Source: Siphonodentalium dalli
Lineage: Eukaryota > Mollusca > Scaphopoda > Gadilida > Siphonodentaliidae
Length of the DNA stretch: 64,000 nucleotides
Reading direction: 5' to 3'
Assembly: GCA_032622095.1 (NCBI GenBank)
Contig: CP136062.1
Coordinates: 142,186,351 to 142,250,350, forward strand
Below, piece after piece: positions 44,093 through 57,038 of the stretch (the first letter of the stretch is position 1; each line of letters begins with the position of its first letter). The notes under the pieces are model-generated. The model made no database searches. It was not told where the DNA came from and saw only the letters and a list, made by a program, of their open reading frames with translations. The translations under genes and the position numbers were made by a program.

Positions 44093-46193
44093 ATCACTGG
44101 CACCAGTTCTATTCGCATTACGGCAACGGACAACATTGCTTTTTCACGAAGATAGCTTATGATACCAACGAAAGACGACACATTACAAACACTGTTGTAG
44201 ACTGAGTTATACTATATTGACCACCGACTGATGAAACTGATCTAACAAAATGTCATTGATATGTCGAACTTCAGCTAAGTGAATGCTTATTGACTTCATT
44301 ATTGCTTATGATATTATTTTGAAATGCTATACCAGAGATAGCCACAAAGAATGCGCACTTAAATGGTTAAATGCGAATTTGATCCTTTTATGGATAATTT
44401 TTACATTATATACAGACGATCACTTATCGTTACGAAGTTAGTAAATTGATACCGGTATACGGCCACTCAGTCAAGTGATATCTACATCTTCACTATTCAT
44501 ACGATATGCCGAACCAAATATTCCATGCCAAAACCATGCAATTCGGTATCATCTGGTGGTTCTTGGTAAGTTTCCATTTCACACTCTGTTCAGTTGGATA
44601 TTCGGGAATTCGAGCATGAAAACATTTTGTGAATGATACGACTTGCTTATCTTAACATGAAAAATTAATTCTTCATTGTGACATGCTACAAACAACAACA
44701 AGGCTATGGTGACGTGACATAATTCGCCGCTGGCTTGTTTCCAATTGCAATTCAGAAAATTTCAATAACTAGATGTTATTAGCCGAAAACCAATACAAAA
44801 AAAAAATTTAAGTAAAAATGACCACATATGTCTTGGACAAATATCAGATTCAAGTACAGCTTGTATTTTGACCAAATTCAGCTCCATGCGAAGTTTGGCA
44901 GTGATCATCCCACCTTAACTGCATCTATCAACATCCATAACTCTGGTGGAAAATGGCGCACGGAACCAAAAACCGAACTGTAGCAGTATTCTATGGTTGT
45001 AAACCTGCATACCAAATTTCATTCCGTTCAGTAAACATGAAATAAAGTTATCACCAGGAAACACAATATTGAGCCAAAATTTCAACAAAGGCCGTAATTC
45101 TGCATAACAAATGGGCGGCCAAATACCAATATCGAACTGTACGGTGCCACGGTCGCCATGCCTGTGTGGTGGTGGACATACAATTGACCTGCGTTTTCTT
45201 GTTTTTATACACATATACCATGTTTTAGTCGACAGAATTTGGTATATAAGTGAAACACACTAATCGTATCATCCGGAAACCAAAAACCCTGCGTATTCTA
45301 TAAGTCAAACGGCTATTTATAACTCAGGCAACATTTGTCGGACCGCCCCCGTATTTGACCTTGACGTATTTCTATCTGATTAGGCCTCATACTAAAGCTA
45401 TATCAACCGAACATAAAAGATGTTGAATGACTGACAGACAGACGGAATCGGGCTGTCTCGAATGGACGGGCGGACTGATTATATAATACGACCTGGTTTA
45501 AACGGGCGTATAATAATACTAATGTAACACATTGAAAAGATTTGAACCGGACATGCACGTTTTTACACTGGGTCACACTCGCCGGTTGAGATGGGAATAT
45601 TGGTCCAAACTAAAAAAGGAACAGCATTCGTCAATTATACATTTAAATTTACAACTATTAAAGATTGTGTTTTTCTCTTCCCTGAACTTTCTGTATAGAT
45701 TCAAGTGTATGAAATTTTGATTCAACAGGAGTTTTTTTTAATTCACAACCGTCTAGCTTTTAGAACATGATATCATTGTTATTTGAAATATATCCTTTAA
45801 AACACTTTTTAAGTGAATTAAGTGCAATGAGATGTTTCCGTTGTGTGTTGTTGGTAATAATTATTGAACCGTATCTTCAAATGAAAACGAGTTTCCTAGA
45901 AATTGTGGAGTTCTTGCTATTTTTGTTCAGTATCAGAGTGATTTAATTCTTTCACCATGGTACAATGGTATTAAGAACAAACATGGTAATGCATATAGAA
46001 ATATATAAACAAACAAGGTCGCAATGACAACGGTTGTGATAACTTTAAGGTTCAGATGATCCAGATCAACTCGCTCTTTCATATATAATCTGTATGAATC
46101 TAAAAAGGTTGCGTATATGATGCTTGCTTTTCTATTTGAGAGAAGGATGGACAGTTTCCGATAATTGGTGTAAATGTACTTCCATTATGCATG
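44093..46193. other. No gene; interspersed repeat of the ATCCGGAAACC type
   Basis: About 44820-45480 holds a repeat with CATACCAAATTTCATTCCG, AAATAAAGTTATCACCAGG and TTTGACCTTGACG words. It is related to 55040-55345. No gene. Confidence 0.5.
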
Positions 46194-46430
46194 TTATATG
46201 TGTAGTTTCCATTCTTGTGTTAGAAAGGGACACTCAAGTATAAAGTGATACTCGTCACCGGCAATATATGTTTCACATAAAGTACACGTGCTCTCCGATA
46301 GCGGTGTTGTATTCCAACTCCCAACTTCAATTAGTAAATCGTGATTGGCTGTTCTAAATCGAGCTAGAGTAACTATATTGGTATCTGATCCATGAAAAAC
46401 CATTTTTGAAAGATTTATAAATATTGCCTT
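46194..46430 (-). pseudogene. LINE ORF2 C-terminal fragment
   Basis: The frame contains LARFRTANHDLLIEVG followed by CTLCETYIAGDEYHFILECP. This Cys-x2-Cys...GDEYHF...C pattern is common at the C-terminus of invertebrate LINE polymerases. Only this tail remains. It is in the same orientation as the RT fragment at 49901-50150 and may have belonged to the same insertion. Confidence 0.7.
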
Positions 46431-47739
46431 TCCACGATGATGTCATCGATGAATGCCAGTTCTAAACGAACTGCCCCCTTAGTCAGTTTTTCGAATCATT
46501 TATAAGTCGCTTCTCGACTATTCCGCGAACGTCAATTGACGACTCTTCATTTATCAGTGATGTGATATGTATACAATACGGTACAGTCTTTGCTCGTATC
46601 TCCATAACTTGGTAATTTCCCACCTAAAGGTGAATGGAAAAACAATCACCACACAATAAATTAGCAAATACAGAAGAACGAATGCGAAGAGCGCATGAGA
46701 AGTTCTGATTCACTATTAACCTTCGCACAACATCAGCACATATTGACAAAATCTGTTCTATGGACATCTTGCAGATCGCATGAACACGAAAAACATAAAT
46801 TCTTGCTTGTTGCGAAGCTACTACGTCTATCAACTTCACCGTAATGTGGAATATGCAAACTGTGTGCATGACAATGATCGTGATGATATTGTTGAGCATG
46901 CCTTATATACTGGGCTGCTCGTCGACATCAGAGTTGAGAATACAAATGTGGTTCTCACTAATTGAGATTTTCGGCATATCCTATTTTTTTTATTCATTGA
47001 TGCTCTCCCACGGAAAGGTCAAGAAATGGTATTGCTCTCTGACATCGGAGTAAGTTATTCAGCCTAAAAGAGTTTTTTCTCTTCGCTACTGTTCGCTATG
47101 AGGAAATCATATACGAGCTTTGGTCCCATTACACAACGAAACTCAACCTCGTTGAAGAACATGCTTGTCCACCATTAACTGGTCTCAATTTACTGTTCAA
47201 CATACAATCCAGTTATCCGAGTCACAACTCATACGGTATATTGTTTATTCTGTATATTCCATAAACATATCAGCCTTCAAGCTTATACAACCAGGTACAT
47301 CTACCCGACGAACAGTGAATTTCAACCAAATCGTTAAGCCTTAACAAACGGACACGGGTCCGCGTTTTCGTCCTTAGGATTAAGTTCCCTATCAGCCGAA
47401 ATGAATCACATGCCGGGAAGGTAACGATATATATATTCAGTGTTGAACTCTATAGTTAAAACTCTGATAATGACTCATCATACGTACCGCTTTCCATAAA
47501 ACGCGTAAAACAAATACACTTAATGTGGTTCACGCCAAACCTTATTCGTCACAAACAGCTCACGATTGAGAAAACACTGGACCGCGGTGTTTTGATAAAG
47601 ACTATAATCTTCGCCACCGAGTCATTAATCCCTGCCTGTCAGATGAAGAGAATATACCCCCTACCCCCACCCCCCCAAAAAACGCACACCCGTAAAATAG
47701 GATTGGTGCGAGCAATGAGTCATCTTCATTCGAGCTCCG
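46431..47739. other. No gene seen
   Basis: Mixed sequence with short open frames only. A C-rich stretch lies at about 47657-47676. Confidence 0.45.
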
Positions 47740-48932
47740 ACCGCCGGTAGGACAAGACCCACCTGGCGATCGGATATCTGACTTCAGCGGACAATGGATA
47801 CGTCTATACTGCCCACCGAAGTCAGACTCGTGCTGAGCTCAATCAATTTGTATCGCTGTCTGACTCGGACTTGGAATTTACACCGGTCAGGCAGCCAAAT
47901 TGAACTGTTTTTGTCATGCCGGGTTACACCAACACGGCCCTTGTCAGGACACTCTCTTGGCTGTAACCCGGCTGCATTAGACCACCAGCAACCTACCTCA
48001 TGGTATGGTGATCTTGGTGAGAAGATGATGCGGAGGATGCAGACCCCCCTCAGGTAGAAAAGGGACGCCGACATTGGCTGGGAGAATAAATTAAATAAAA
48101 CCGACGCGAGGGTCAAGGGAACTGAGAGACGCCCAGCTCCCCCACTTGGCCTCCGGACATGAAGACCAACCAGTTGTCGCAGCGCCGCCTTCACAGCTTG
48201 CGGATCAGGGGAAACCGAAGTCACCCCGGTCTCTCGAGTGTCCTCCATCTCCGCCACCAGCACCAACAACAATAAAATCGGCAGCTCCATTGTCACCGAT
48301 GCGGAGAGCTTATAAGGGATGCGCAGAAACTTATGACAGAATTTTTTTCATTTTTTTTTATTCATCGGTTGGTGGTCGAGCGGGTAGGTCGAATCGTTCT
48401 TGCTTTGTGTCTTATCGCTGTTCCCGCTGACTGGTGCCGAATTGCTTGTGAGTTGTGTGATCGTCCTTTGATGTGGAGATGGACACCTTACCACCTCGGA
48501 TACCGGAATTCTATCTTAATCCGGTGTCTCCCATCTCCACCTGCAGCAACAACAACAACAACACCACCACCAGCTCCGCTGTTTCAGATGTGTGGGAGGC
48601 GCTTCAATCTGCCCAGCGGGAAATGGCTGCGTTAGAAGAAAAGGCTAACATCGCCGAAGCACACCAAAAGAAAAATGAAGAACTAGTTGCAGCATTTCTC
48701 CAGGAAAAGAACACATCAACCACCAACATAGACACAAGGAAGAAATCTAAAGCAAAGAAGAAGAAGTCGTAAAAAATAAATTGAAGTCTAGATCATTTTC
48801 CCTTCTCATCGTTATGAATTTCATCCTCATAACACCCAAAATCATTCATAAGTGGGTTGTAGGGGAGGGGTGCAACCCCTTCGAAATCCTCCATGGCCTC
48901 GTCCAAACCCCCAAATAAATAAAATAAAAATT
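47740..48932 (+). mobile_element. Retroposon-like unit 1 with coiled-coil ORF end and A-rich tail
   Basis: GC-richer than its surroundings. It has open-frame segments rich in Pro, Asn and Ser, broken between frames (48146-48430 and 48473-48772). The last has a charged helical stretch, EALQSAQREMAALEEKA, and a Lys-rich end. The 3' part GTGGGTTGTAGGGGAGGGG ends in AAATAAATAAAATAAAA. An ORF1-like LINE protein or a processed transcript are both possible. Borders are uncertain. Confidence 0.45.
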
Positions 48933-49245
48933 ATGGCGGAAGTTACAGCCGAAAGTAAACAGATACAACAACTACGACAACAACAACAACAACTAGAACT
49001 TCTTGGGACCACATCCCAAACAGAGCCTCAATAACAGAGAGACAGAGAAGAGAAAGAAAATAAAGTAAAAGAAAAAATAATTCATGTTCAGATCATTTCT
49101 ACCATCATCTTCACCATGTCATGCGTGATGTAAAATCATTCCCATGACCCTCTCAAATTTTATGTGGGTTGTAGGTAAGGGGTGCGGCCCCTTTCATATC
49201 CTCCCGGGTTTATTCCCAAATCCCCAATAATAATAATAAATAAAT
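48933..49245 (+). mobile_element. Retroposon-like unit 2, repeated 3' end
   Basis: Repeats the plan of the preceding unit: a short Gln-rich ORF (from ATGGCGGAAGTTACAGCC), an A-rich segment, TTCAGATCATTT and GTGGGTTGTAGGTAAGGGG, then an (AATAA)n tail. Two tailed 3' ends in a row suggest a tandem or nested insertion. Confidence 0.5.
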
Positions 49246-49900
49246 GTGTCAAAGGGCTTTAACTGCGTTGATATTGTTAATTTATGCGCACGGTACGCGC
49301 TATTTTTATAACTTCATATATTATTTTCTTAGCTTTCATTGATAAATCGTTCTTATAATTAGTTACTGTGAATGAACCAGATCGGCTAAAAAAAATACCC
49401 AGGTAAGAACATTATTTCACCACTTCGATTTCCTTACCGTTGAGCCTAAACAGTGAATTTCTGGGTAATATACCCTTAGAAAGGCAAATCATGTTTTGGC
49501 ACGTTGACTCTAAGGGCCCCAAGTCGAACAAAAGTCCTCAAAGTAACTCAAATGAAGCCGCAGGTCATCGGCAGAATCGGAGAACAACACCGGGTCGTCC
49601 GCATATCAAATTATTAATAATTTCATATATCTGTCTAGTCTATCCTCGCATTCGCGTGATATCGATGCCATGCCCACTTATATCCATACTGGCGAGAAAA
49701 TATGTAATGTGTTAAAGTGATATGAAACACTCCGGTAGTGTGATCGAATAGAAATTGAGAATACGCTTGCTCAAAGTAGTTATTTATTACGAATATTAAT
49801 CCAAAATGACAACACACATCGTTATTTTGTTTGAAATTTTTGGCGATGTTAGTAGAATGCTACATTCCCCAGGTTGGCATAGCGCCTGAGTATTAAATTA
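49246..49900. other. No gene seen
   Basis: No recognisable feature. Confidence 0.4.
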
Positions 49901-50150
49901 TCAATTCCATGCACCCGAAGAAGTGCATAATATGTCTTCAACATAGAAACAAAAAAGAAAAGGGGGTACGTTGTCATCCTGATTCAAACCAATCTTAGAA
50001 GGGAAGGGGTTTGATATTTCTCCATTACATACCACCCTGGATTTAATATCCTTGTGCATGTCAACAATGATGTTATACAGCTTGCCACCTATTTTGTTTG
50101 GTGCTAATTTATACAATAAATAATATCTGCGGACAGTATCAAAGGCCTGT
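49901..50150 (-). pseudogene. LINE reverse transcriptase fragment
   Basis: In reverse: HQQAFDTVRRYYLLYKLAPN (motif A end), KLYNIIVDMHKDIKSRVVCN, and a decayed motif B, GLNQDDNVPPFLFCFYVEDIL, where RQG has been lost. Only about 80 codons survive. Confidence 0.7.
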
Positions 50151-50705
50151 TGATGTTGTTGCTGTTATTGTACGTGCTGCTGGGAAGAGATTTGGGCATC
50201 TTTTAGTTGTCTAGTATTCGCCGTATTCAACTCGCCATAGGCGAATCCGTAATCCGTTTGCTAACACCTGCGTAAATGGGGCGAATTAGGAAGAGTAATG
50301 TAAAGATCTGAACCGTCTGGCATTTTGTGGATGAAATGGAATATAGGATACATACATCACTCTATCGATGCGAATATGGACAGCATGGATAGTCCTAGCG
50401 TATCCGGTTCCGGTGACATATCCCGTTCCATTTCCGACGTAGACGCATGATGGGATATGGCGTGTTAAATTCGCATTTATATACGTTTCAACCTTTGTAA
50501 ATTACTCGCACTTTTGTGCCGAAACTGTGACTTTTATCTGAGTTGCTCGCAGGTTAGAAGGAACTAAAGAATTACGCCCCTTTCGTTCTTACACCGAATC
50601 GAGTTAAAAACAAATCTGACACGTGATTGGCGTATAATATTTCACATAAATTTACAGAATCAAGAAATATAATAGCCATGGGATGTAAAAATGTGGGTTT
50701 TGACT
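50151..50705. other. No gene seen
   Basis: No recognisable feature. Confidence 0.4.
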
Positions 50706-50791
50706 TGTCTGAAATGCGTCCGTGTCCAAAAACAATGGTGGGATATTGTGTCTGAAATGCGTCCGTGTCCAAAAAAAATGGTGGGATATTG
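50706..50791. repeat. Two tandem 43-bp units
   Basis: TGTCTGAAATGCGTCCGTG starts at 50706 and 50749. The two units differ by one base (AACAATGG against AAAAATGG). Confidence 0.9.
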
Positions 50792-50861
50792 TGGCTGGGT
50801 ATTGGGTGAAAGCATGTATTTGCAAATTTGTATATGCAGTTGTTTGTAGTTTTGAGAGAGA

Positions 50862-50940
50862 TAATTATTCGACGGCTTATAGCACGGTCACGACAAGCGT
50901 ACCTATACACCGACCGAGGACATTAATCAGCGCCCAGGTC
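50862..50940 (+). repeat. Diverged direct repeat, copy 1
   Basis: GATAATTATTCGACGGCTTATA through GGACATTAATCAGCGCCC parallels 51783-51865. Confidence 0.65.
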
Positions 50941-51782
50941 AAAATACGTCAGAGTTATGACAAAAGTAGATCGACCTACATTTTCTCCATCAGAACTCTA
51001 CACCAAAGAGTCTATAGACTCCTTCGGGACCTACATAGACATACATATGACATAGACTCCTTCGTTTGGGTATTTTTACTTATAATTGGGAAGTTTTATC
51101 ATTTTTTGGTTCGTGCGAAGACCTCTTTTTATCGTGCGGGAAAAGAGAGACATTCAAAACGCGATTTTGTAATTCGACGCAATAGGCTGAATAGCCTAAC
51201 CTTCAGCCGAGTTCCGGGTCAAATACGACGAATGACGTAACACAAAACAAAACGCATTTGTTGACACAAACACCGATTGAAGAGTTTATTATTACATAAA
51301 ATGATCGTTATTGATTAATTATTGATTAATTATTGATATTTATTGTTGAATATTGGCTGCTATCAATATTTACACAAATGGTATTAATTATTTCTTATAA
51401 TTGCTCCTTTGGTCAACTTTGACTATCGGAAAATGAAAATGAAAATATGCCGCTGAAAAAAATTTAATCGATATTAAAGTCTCATACTTTCGGCAACATG
51501 GAATTGGTTTTAATTACTTAAATGATTAATATAGTAATTTGCCTTTTATCTGTGATGAAATGAGAAATGGTAATTGTCTTTTTTTGCTAACATTAAATTA
51601 AATTAAATAAATTAAGTAAAATACAGTGAAATTATTTTTTATTACATTTTGCGCACGTTGGCATCTCTCTGAGTGCATTCTAGTTTGATATTGGTGTTAG
51701 TCGTGTTTTGTGGTCAGGTTTGTGAACTGGTTGTTCTGTGTAATGATTTTACAAGATTAGGAAGTTTAGTTGGTTGTTTGAT
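50941..51782. other. No gene called
   Basis: AT-rich. The 172-codon frame ending at 51240 spans the tandem and direct repeats and has no recognisable domain. Confidence 0.4.
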
Positions 51783-51865
51783 GGAGATAATTACTCAATG
51801 GCTTATACTACGTACGGTCGGGTCATGCGTATCTACACCGCCCGGGGACATTCATCAGCGCCCCC
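51783..51865 (+). repeat. Diverged direct repeat, copy 2
   Basis: GATAATTACTCAATGGCTTATA through GGACATTCATCAGCGCCC parallels 50862-50940 about 920 bases upstream. Confidence 0.65.
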
Positions 51866-52413
51866 CGGTGCCATCTATATACGGCGTGAGACTGCTACCC
51901 TAGGTTTTGATATTATTGTTAGTCTTGTTTAATAGGTGGTCGATATTGCGCATTTTGCATGTGTGTGGGTTAGTACATGATGACTTATTTATACTGGAGT
52001 TCTAGCATTGGACTTTATTGAGGACTTGAATTACTGCAGGGGGGCGTGGCCAATCCACTGTGTTCGCCTGCCGATGGTTAGTATACGCACCAAAAAGCCC
52101 TATGAAACATAATTAATAATTACCTGCCGTGCATGTAGGTGGGGATGACTGATGGAATTTGCCTGTATGGGGTGTTGTTCCGTGCGTAGCTGAAATGAGA
52201 CTTTGATTATTAGACTTACCATCCGTTTGTATGGACTGTGTTAGTAACCTGATCGACCTCGCGTGTTTATTAAGTTCTTATGAGATAAGTATATTTGCTT
52301 GTTTGTGTGTTGATTGTTAAGTATTTATTAAATTAAGGAAGTGTTGGTGTGACCATTGAGGGGGATTATCCCGGCATAGCACAAAAAGATCCCTGATATC
52401 TCCGGCCTGGTTT
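51866..52413. other. No gene; probable 3' end of the following minus-strand LINE
   Basis: Contains GGGCGTGGCC at about 52041, a word repeated beyond the 5' side of the LINE at about 53346. Confidence 0.4.
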
Positions 52414-53305
52414 TTATGTTTTGTTTTTGGTCAGTAGTGTTTTCCTGAGTTCGAGTTCGTCGATTAAGGTGCTGCCTTGTAGTCTGATTAGACTGTTTGC
52501 CGCTAGAGTTTGAAGTCTAATGTGGAGTGTGGGTATGTCTGATGTGTTATGTAATTCCCTGATGGGGGTTCTTATATTTTCTTGGAATGCCATTCTCAGT
52601 GCTTTGTTGAGTGTATATTTGGGTAAATCGGCTGTTATAATCGCCCCATATTCCATAATTGGTCTATAAATTGCTTATATAGCTTAATTAGGGTTTCTGG
52701 ATTGAGTCCCCACGATGTGCCCCTGAGCATCCTTAATAGCCCAATTTTTTTTGGTAGGCCCTGGTTGAGATGTTTTTAATGTGAGTTTGGAAAGAAAGTT
52801 TTTAGCCAAGAGTTATGCCCAGGAGTGTTGCCTCCTGGGTTTGTTCGAAAGTTTCCCCATAGATGGACAATTTGATTTTGTATTTGATGTGTTTTCTGCT
52901 AAAGAGGAGTAATTGGGGGGGGGGGTTTTGGCGTTCAGTTTGAGGCGCCATTTGGAACACCGCCCTTCCAGGTCGTTGAGTTGTTTTTGTAATCTGAATT
53001 CCAGCGTTTTGGACCCCCCCCCCCCCCCTGCGGTCCAAATGCCCAGATCATTGGCGAATTGTGATATTTGTATGTTGTGTAGTGGTTTGTTAGGTATGGA
53101 GTTGACGTATATTAAGAAAAGTAACGGACTTAAGACGGACCCCTGGTGCATACCAGCTTTAAGGTTGACGCTATCTGAAAGTTCTTCCCCGACCCTTACT
53201 TTGATAGATCTTTGCATGAGAACTGAAGAGATAAGTCTTAACATTTTAGTGGGGACGTCGGTTGTTGTTTTTAGTTTTTATCGAATGCCGTGGTGCAATA
53301 CATGA
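52414..53305 (-). pseudogene. 5'-truncated Jockey-type LINE reverse transcriptase remnant
   Basis: Reading in reverse, it starts at the end of motif A (AFDK, near 53285). It continues with SVLMQRSIKVRVGEELSDSV, HQGSVLSPLLFLIYVNSIP (motif B), QFANDLGIW (motif C with FADD changed to FAND), then DLEGRCSKWRLKLNAK. After a frame change comes the C-terminal ALRMAFQENIRTPIRELH. It parallels the LINE at 20187-23979 motif by motif. A 15-base C run (53014-53028) and an 11-base G run (52915-52925) lie inside the former coding sequence and help break the frame. Confidence 0.85.
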
Positions 53306-55039
53306 TAAAAAGATGCCAGTGCAAATCTTATGTAGAAAATTTAGTGGGCGTGGCCAACGTTAACACTTAGGTTTAGTTTCGGGGGTATGTTCCAAATGCC
53401 AAACATACATGTATAACATAATATGAGCACTCATAGTTTAATAGGCCTACTATGGTAAATTACAAAAAGTTAGTAGTTGCCAATATCGATACATACGAAC
53501 AAATGAAACCACAAACAAAACGTTATACATTGTATTCCATTCAAAAATACTGCAATTCGATGATATGTTGATGCCCCTGTAGATTTCCCATTTCTACACC
53601 GAGACAAATTTGTTAAAAATATTTCCCAATGACAATGGCTCCTGCTGTGGGATCATAAATACTCTTTTCAGAAAGAGTGTTAGTTGAGGGATGGAGAATG
53701 AAACAAATTATTTTCCTGATTCATTCAAAACTGTTCCTCAGATCTACGCAATTTATGAGTTCCATTTCATTCCAATGCCTTTTCATTAAGAGATGGTGCA
53801 TCAACCAGTAAAGTAGCTGAGCCAGAATTTGTTAATGCTGATTCAATTGCAAAGAAGCGTAACACTACTGATTCAGTATCTCCTAACATACGCGAGTGGT
53901 TCAAAACATTAACCCCTGATGCGATCAAGCGTATAGTATTATTATATGTGTTTAAATATGGCACTGCACAGAAAGTCATAATTATTTTATAAGATTTTGC
54001 TTTCTGTTATAACAATAGTTTCACTATCGCCCGGTTCATGCCCCACCCCATGTGGCATACTGCCTAGCGTGCATGGTCATACCATGGTAACCATTCTCGA
54101 TCACACCAGTGGGCTTTCTTTTAATCAAAGCCCGCCTGATGAGCAAATGTCCTTACCAAATTCATCGTTATCTGATAACCCATGGCTGAGATATCCGCTC
54201 GGACAGACGACGGACAGACATACGGTGGACTGGTGAGTTGCGGACGGAGGACAGGGCGCATGTAATACAGTATACTTCGTTCGTGTGGGGGTACATGCAT
54301 GTAAAATAACCCGGTCTCCTGTCAGACCCGTTTACATTTACCGTTGATGACAGGGCGCCAGTCAAGAGGGACATGGCAATCAATCAGACAGAATCTGTGA
54401 TTTCCCAAATGCGCAGTCCATCCCGTCCGCTAATCGAGTGCACACCGATATGCGACTCGGAATTCAATTCCGGTCAATCCATACTCGCAACCTCCGCAAT
54501 GTGGTATAGTTGGAGTTGGTGGCATAATATCGTGGCCTATATGTGTACGCCAATAACTCCGCCAAAATTGGAGATGCATACGAATCGAATGAACCAAGTT
54601 CAAATTCAATAGTTCTTATATTCAATACATAGTCTTTGATCAGTGCATGTTCGGCATAAATTATTTTCACACGAATCACCGATAGTCACGATCATGATTG
54701 GGAAATGGAAATCGCCCCCACATCGATCTTTCATCATGAAACCACCACATCAGCTTGGTCGCCGGAATAGTATTGACATAATGCGTTATTGAGAAATTTC
54801 GTTTTTTTTATTACCACAAATTTTTTCTAAATAAGTATTATGTGTATATGTTAGTTATTTGTTGGTGATTTTGCGCGATCTGAACCATTGTAGTGTATTT
54901 CCAAAAGCTCAATGTAGTGGTTTCCAGGTTTATATTTGCTTTCATTTATCACATGTCGGCTGCCGACCAGTATAAATAAAATGTCGCCGACCACGTCTCC
55001 CGAAAAGCTCGCTTTTTAGAAAGGATAGATTTTTTAAAA
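53306..55039. other. No gene seen
   Basis: No recognisable coding region. Short open frames have no known domains. Confidence 0.45.
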
Positions 55040-55345
55040 CTCTGTCAAAATTCATCGGACATCAAACTTGGACTTTGTCTTCTGAAATTTGAACCACGTA
55101 CACAATATCCAGAGATTCAACTGAATTTAAAACAAATCAGATAACCAAAAGTAAAGTTATCATCCGGAAACCAAAATAATCGGCAAATTGTAAGTCGACA
55201 AGGACCATAACTCGAAGGACCGAACCCATATTCGAACTTGACCCGCATGTGTGTTGAGCTGATAAACTCACATACCAAATTTGGTTTCGATCCGATAGCC
55301 CAAAATAAAGTTCACATCCGGAAACATTCCGGACAGAAGGACGGA
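55040..55345. repeat. Interspersed repeat of the ATCCGGAAACC type
   Basis: Contains AAAGTTATCATCCGGAAACC, CATATTCGAACTTGACC, CATACCAAATTTGGTTTCG and ACATTCCGGACAGAAGGACGG, in an order similar to about 44820-45480. No protein. Confidence 0.55.
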
Positions 55346-55849
55346 CATTGGCTATTTTAATAGTCCCAAAAAACAAATAATTCGGGGGACTATCATGGAA
55401 ATTGGTAGATATATGTGGTCCGCAAAGATGGCATGCGGTTGGCCACATCCGGATGTTGCGCGGTAATATAGGTTCGTCTTCTTCTTCCCATTTCTTCAGA
55501 ACACCTGGCTGTATGTGGCGGCTGAGAGTTGGGCGTGCACAACGAAGCCAACCTCAGCAGGAAATTTAAAACGTCCTGGTGTGTTGTTAATACAATCATG
55601 TGTTGCCGGCTTGGTCGTGAGTCTTAGTTAGCATCTTGGCTTGACTAAGATGACAGCTAGCCACAATCATTAGCATAACTTCACGAAGTCAATTTTGAAC
55701 TATTGCCATCGGTTGACGTCCGTGTGCCATGTGCACATGTGTCGGGGCTTGTGTCCGTGTGTCCTTCTGACAATTTCGTTCAGCTCTCACTACGGCCACA
55801 TCCCTCATCAATGAATGTTATATTGATCACCGGTGTGACTATTATAGAT
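55346..55849. other. No gene seen
   Basis: No recognisable feature. Confidence 0.4.
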
Positions 55850-56260
55850 GGGAGATATCGATTTCCCCCAAAATTCGTTAAAAAACATGGCCGCCACCAG
55901 CCATCTTGGATTTTAAATTCGAAACGCGTGGCACACTCCGCAGCCCACATTTATTGGCGAACTGTTTTGTAAAATACAATTAAAATGTTTTACGAATTTA
56001 CAGTATAGGATCACCCCTAGATGGGAGGTATCAAATGTAAAACATGGCCGCTGGCAGCCATTTTGGCTCTTCCATGACCAAATCATTCAGCACACCATAC
56101 AGCCAATACATTTCATTTGATATATCTCAAACTTCACATGGATCTTCGGAGTGACCTTTGGATTGGAGCTATTGAATTTGAACGAAATTTAGAAATAAAA
56201 AATGACCACCGACAGCCATCTTGGATTATACAGCCAACGTTTTTCATCAGATTGATCCCA
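55850..56260. repeat. Three-unit tandem repeat, about 158-bp period
   Basis: AACATGGCCGCCACCAGCC (about 55885), AACATGGCCGCTGGCAGCC (about 56041) and AATGACCACCGACAGCC (about 56199) start successive units. An inverted relic, CCAAGATGACCGCC, is at about 56609. A related fragment is at 10078-10310. Confidence 0.7.
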
Positions 56261-56646
56261 AACTTCATATGCATCTTGGATAAATGTTTCATTTTTATAT
56301 TGGACTCTGTTCACCAATCAGGGTGTATGAACACTAAGTCTACTTAAGTAACCATGCATTTAATTTCGATGGATACGAATCGCCATACAACAGAAGACAC
56401 ACAAACGTCACCGACATAGACACGATGACATCACAGACATCTAACGTGACATCAACATCACTGGTTGACACCACATATAGTTCACATCACAACGAACTGA
56501 CGAAAACATTATAGTGAGAAAATGTTGGCATATGTATACAAATGCATACATCTTTGTGAAGCTAAGAAATAATGCCACCTTTTTAGGATGAAATTAGAAC
56601 TTCACGTCCAAGATGACCGCCAAAATGTTTTTTATTTTATATTGTA
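56261..56646. other. No gene seen
   Basis: Unremarkable spacer up to the Helitron border. Confidence 0.4.
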
Positions 56647-57038
56647 CTAGCAGATTAGCCCGCCACTGGCGGGATTGGTCCCATGGCTTTGGTCGATCCA
56701 TTAATTTTTGTTTTTCAAGGTAACCCCGTACAGGCACGTATAACCCGACAAAAAAAATCCCCGTCCCGAGTTGACCATACATAACAAATTCTTCACACGA
56801 CATGGATAGTTCATATATCAACTTAGACAAACATAGTTATGTTACATTGAACGATCGGTCCAACAGCGAAATAGCGTACGATGATAATATAGTATGTTTG
56901 CGCTCTTGCGTATATCGCGACGTTCCGTAAACTTTGAGGTTTTTAGCGTACGATGATAATATAGTATGTTTGCGCTCTTACGTACATGTATATCGCGACG
57001 TTCCGTAAACTTTGAGGTTTTTTATAATAACTAATAGA
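56647..57038 (-). mobile_element. Small non-autonomous Helitron-like element
   Basis: On the minus strand it begins TCTATTAG (57038-57031) after an A. It ends with the perfect hairpin CCCGCC-AGT-GGCGGG, an 11-base spacer ending in CTAG (56650-56647), then T. These are the Helitron end rules and A/T insertion site. Near its 5' end it carries a tandem duplication of about 72 bp (56872-56943 and 56944-57021, the second with a 6-base insertion). No coding sequence. Confidence 0.75.
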
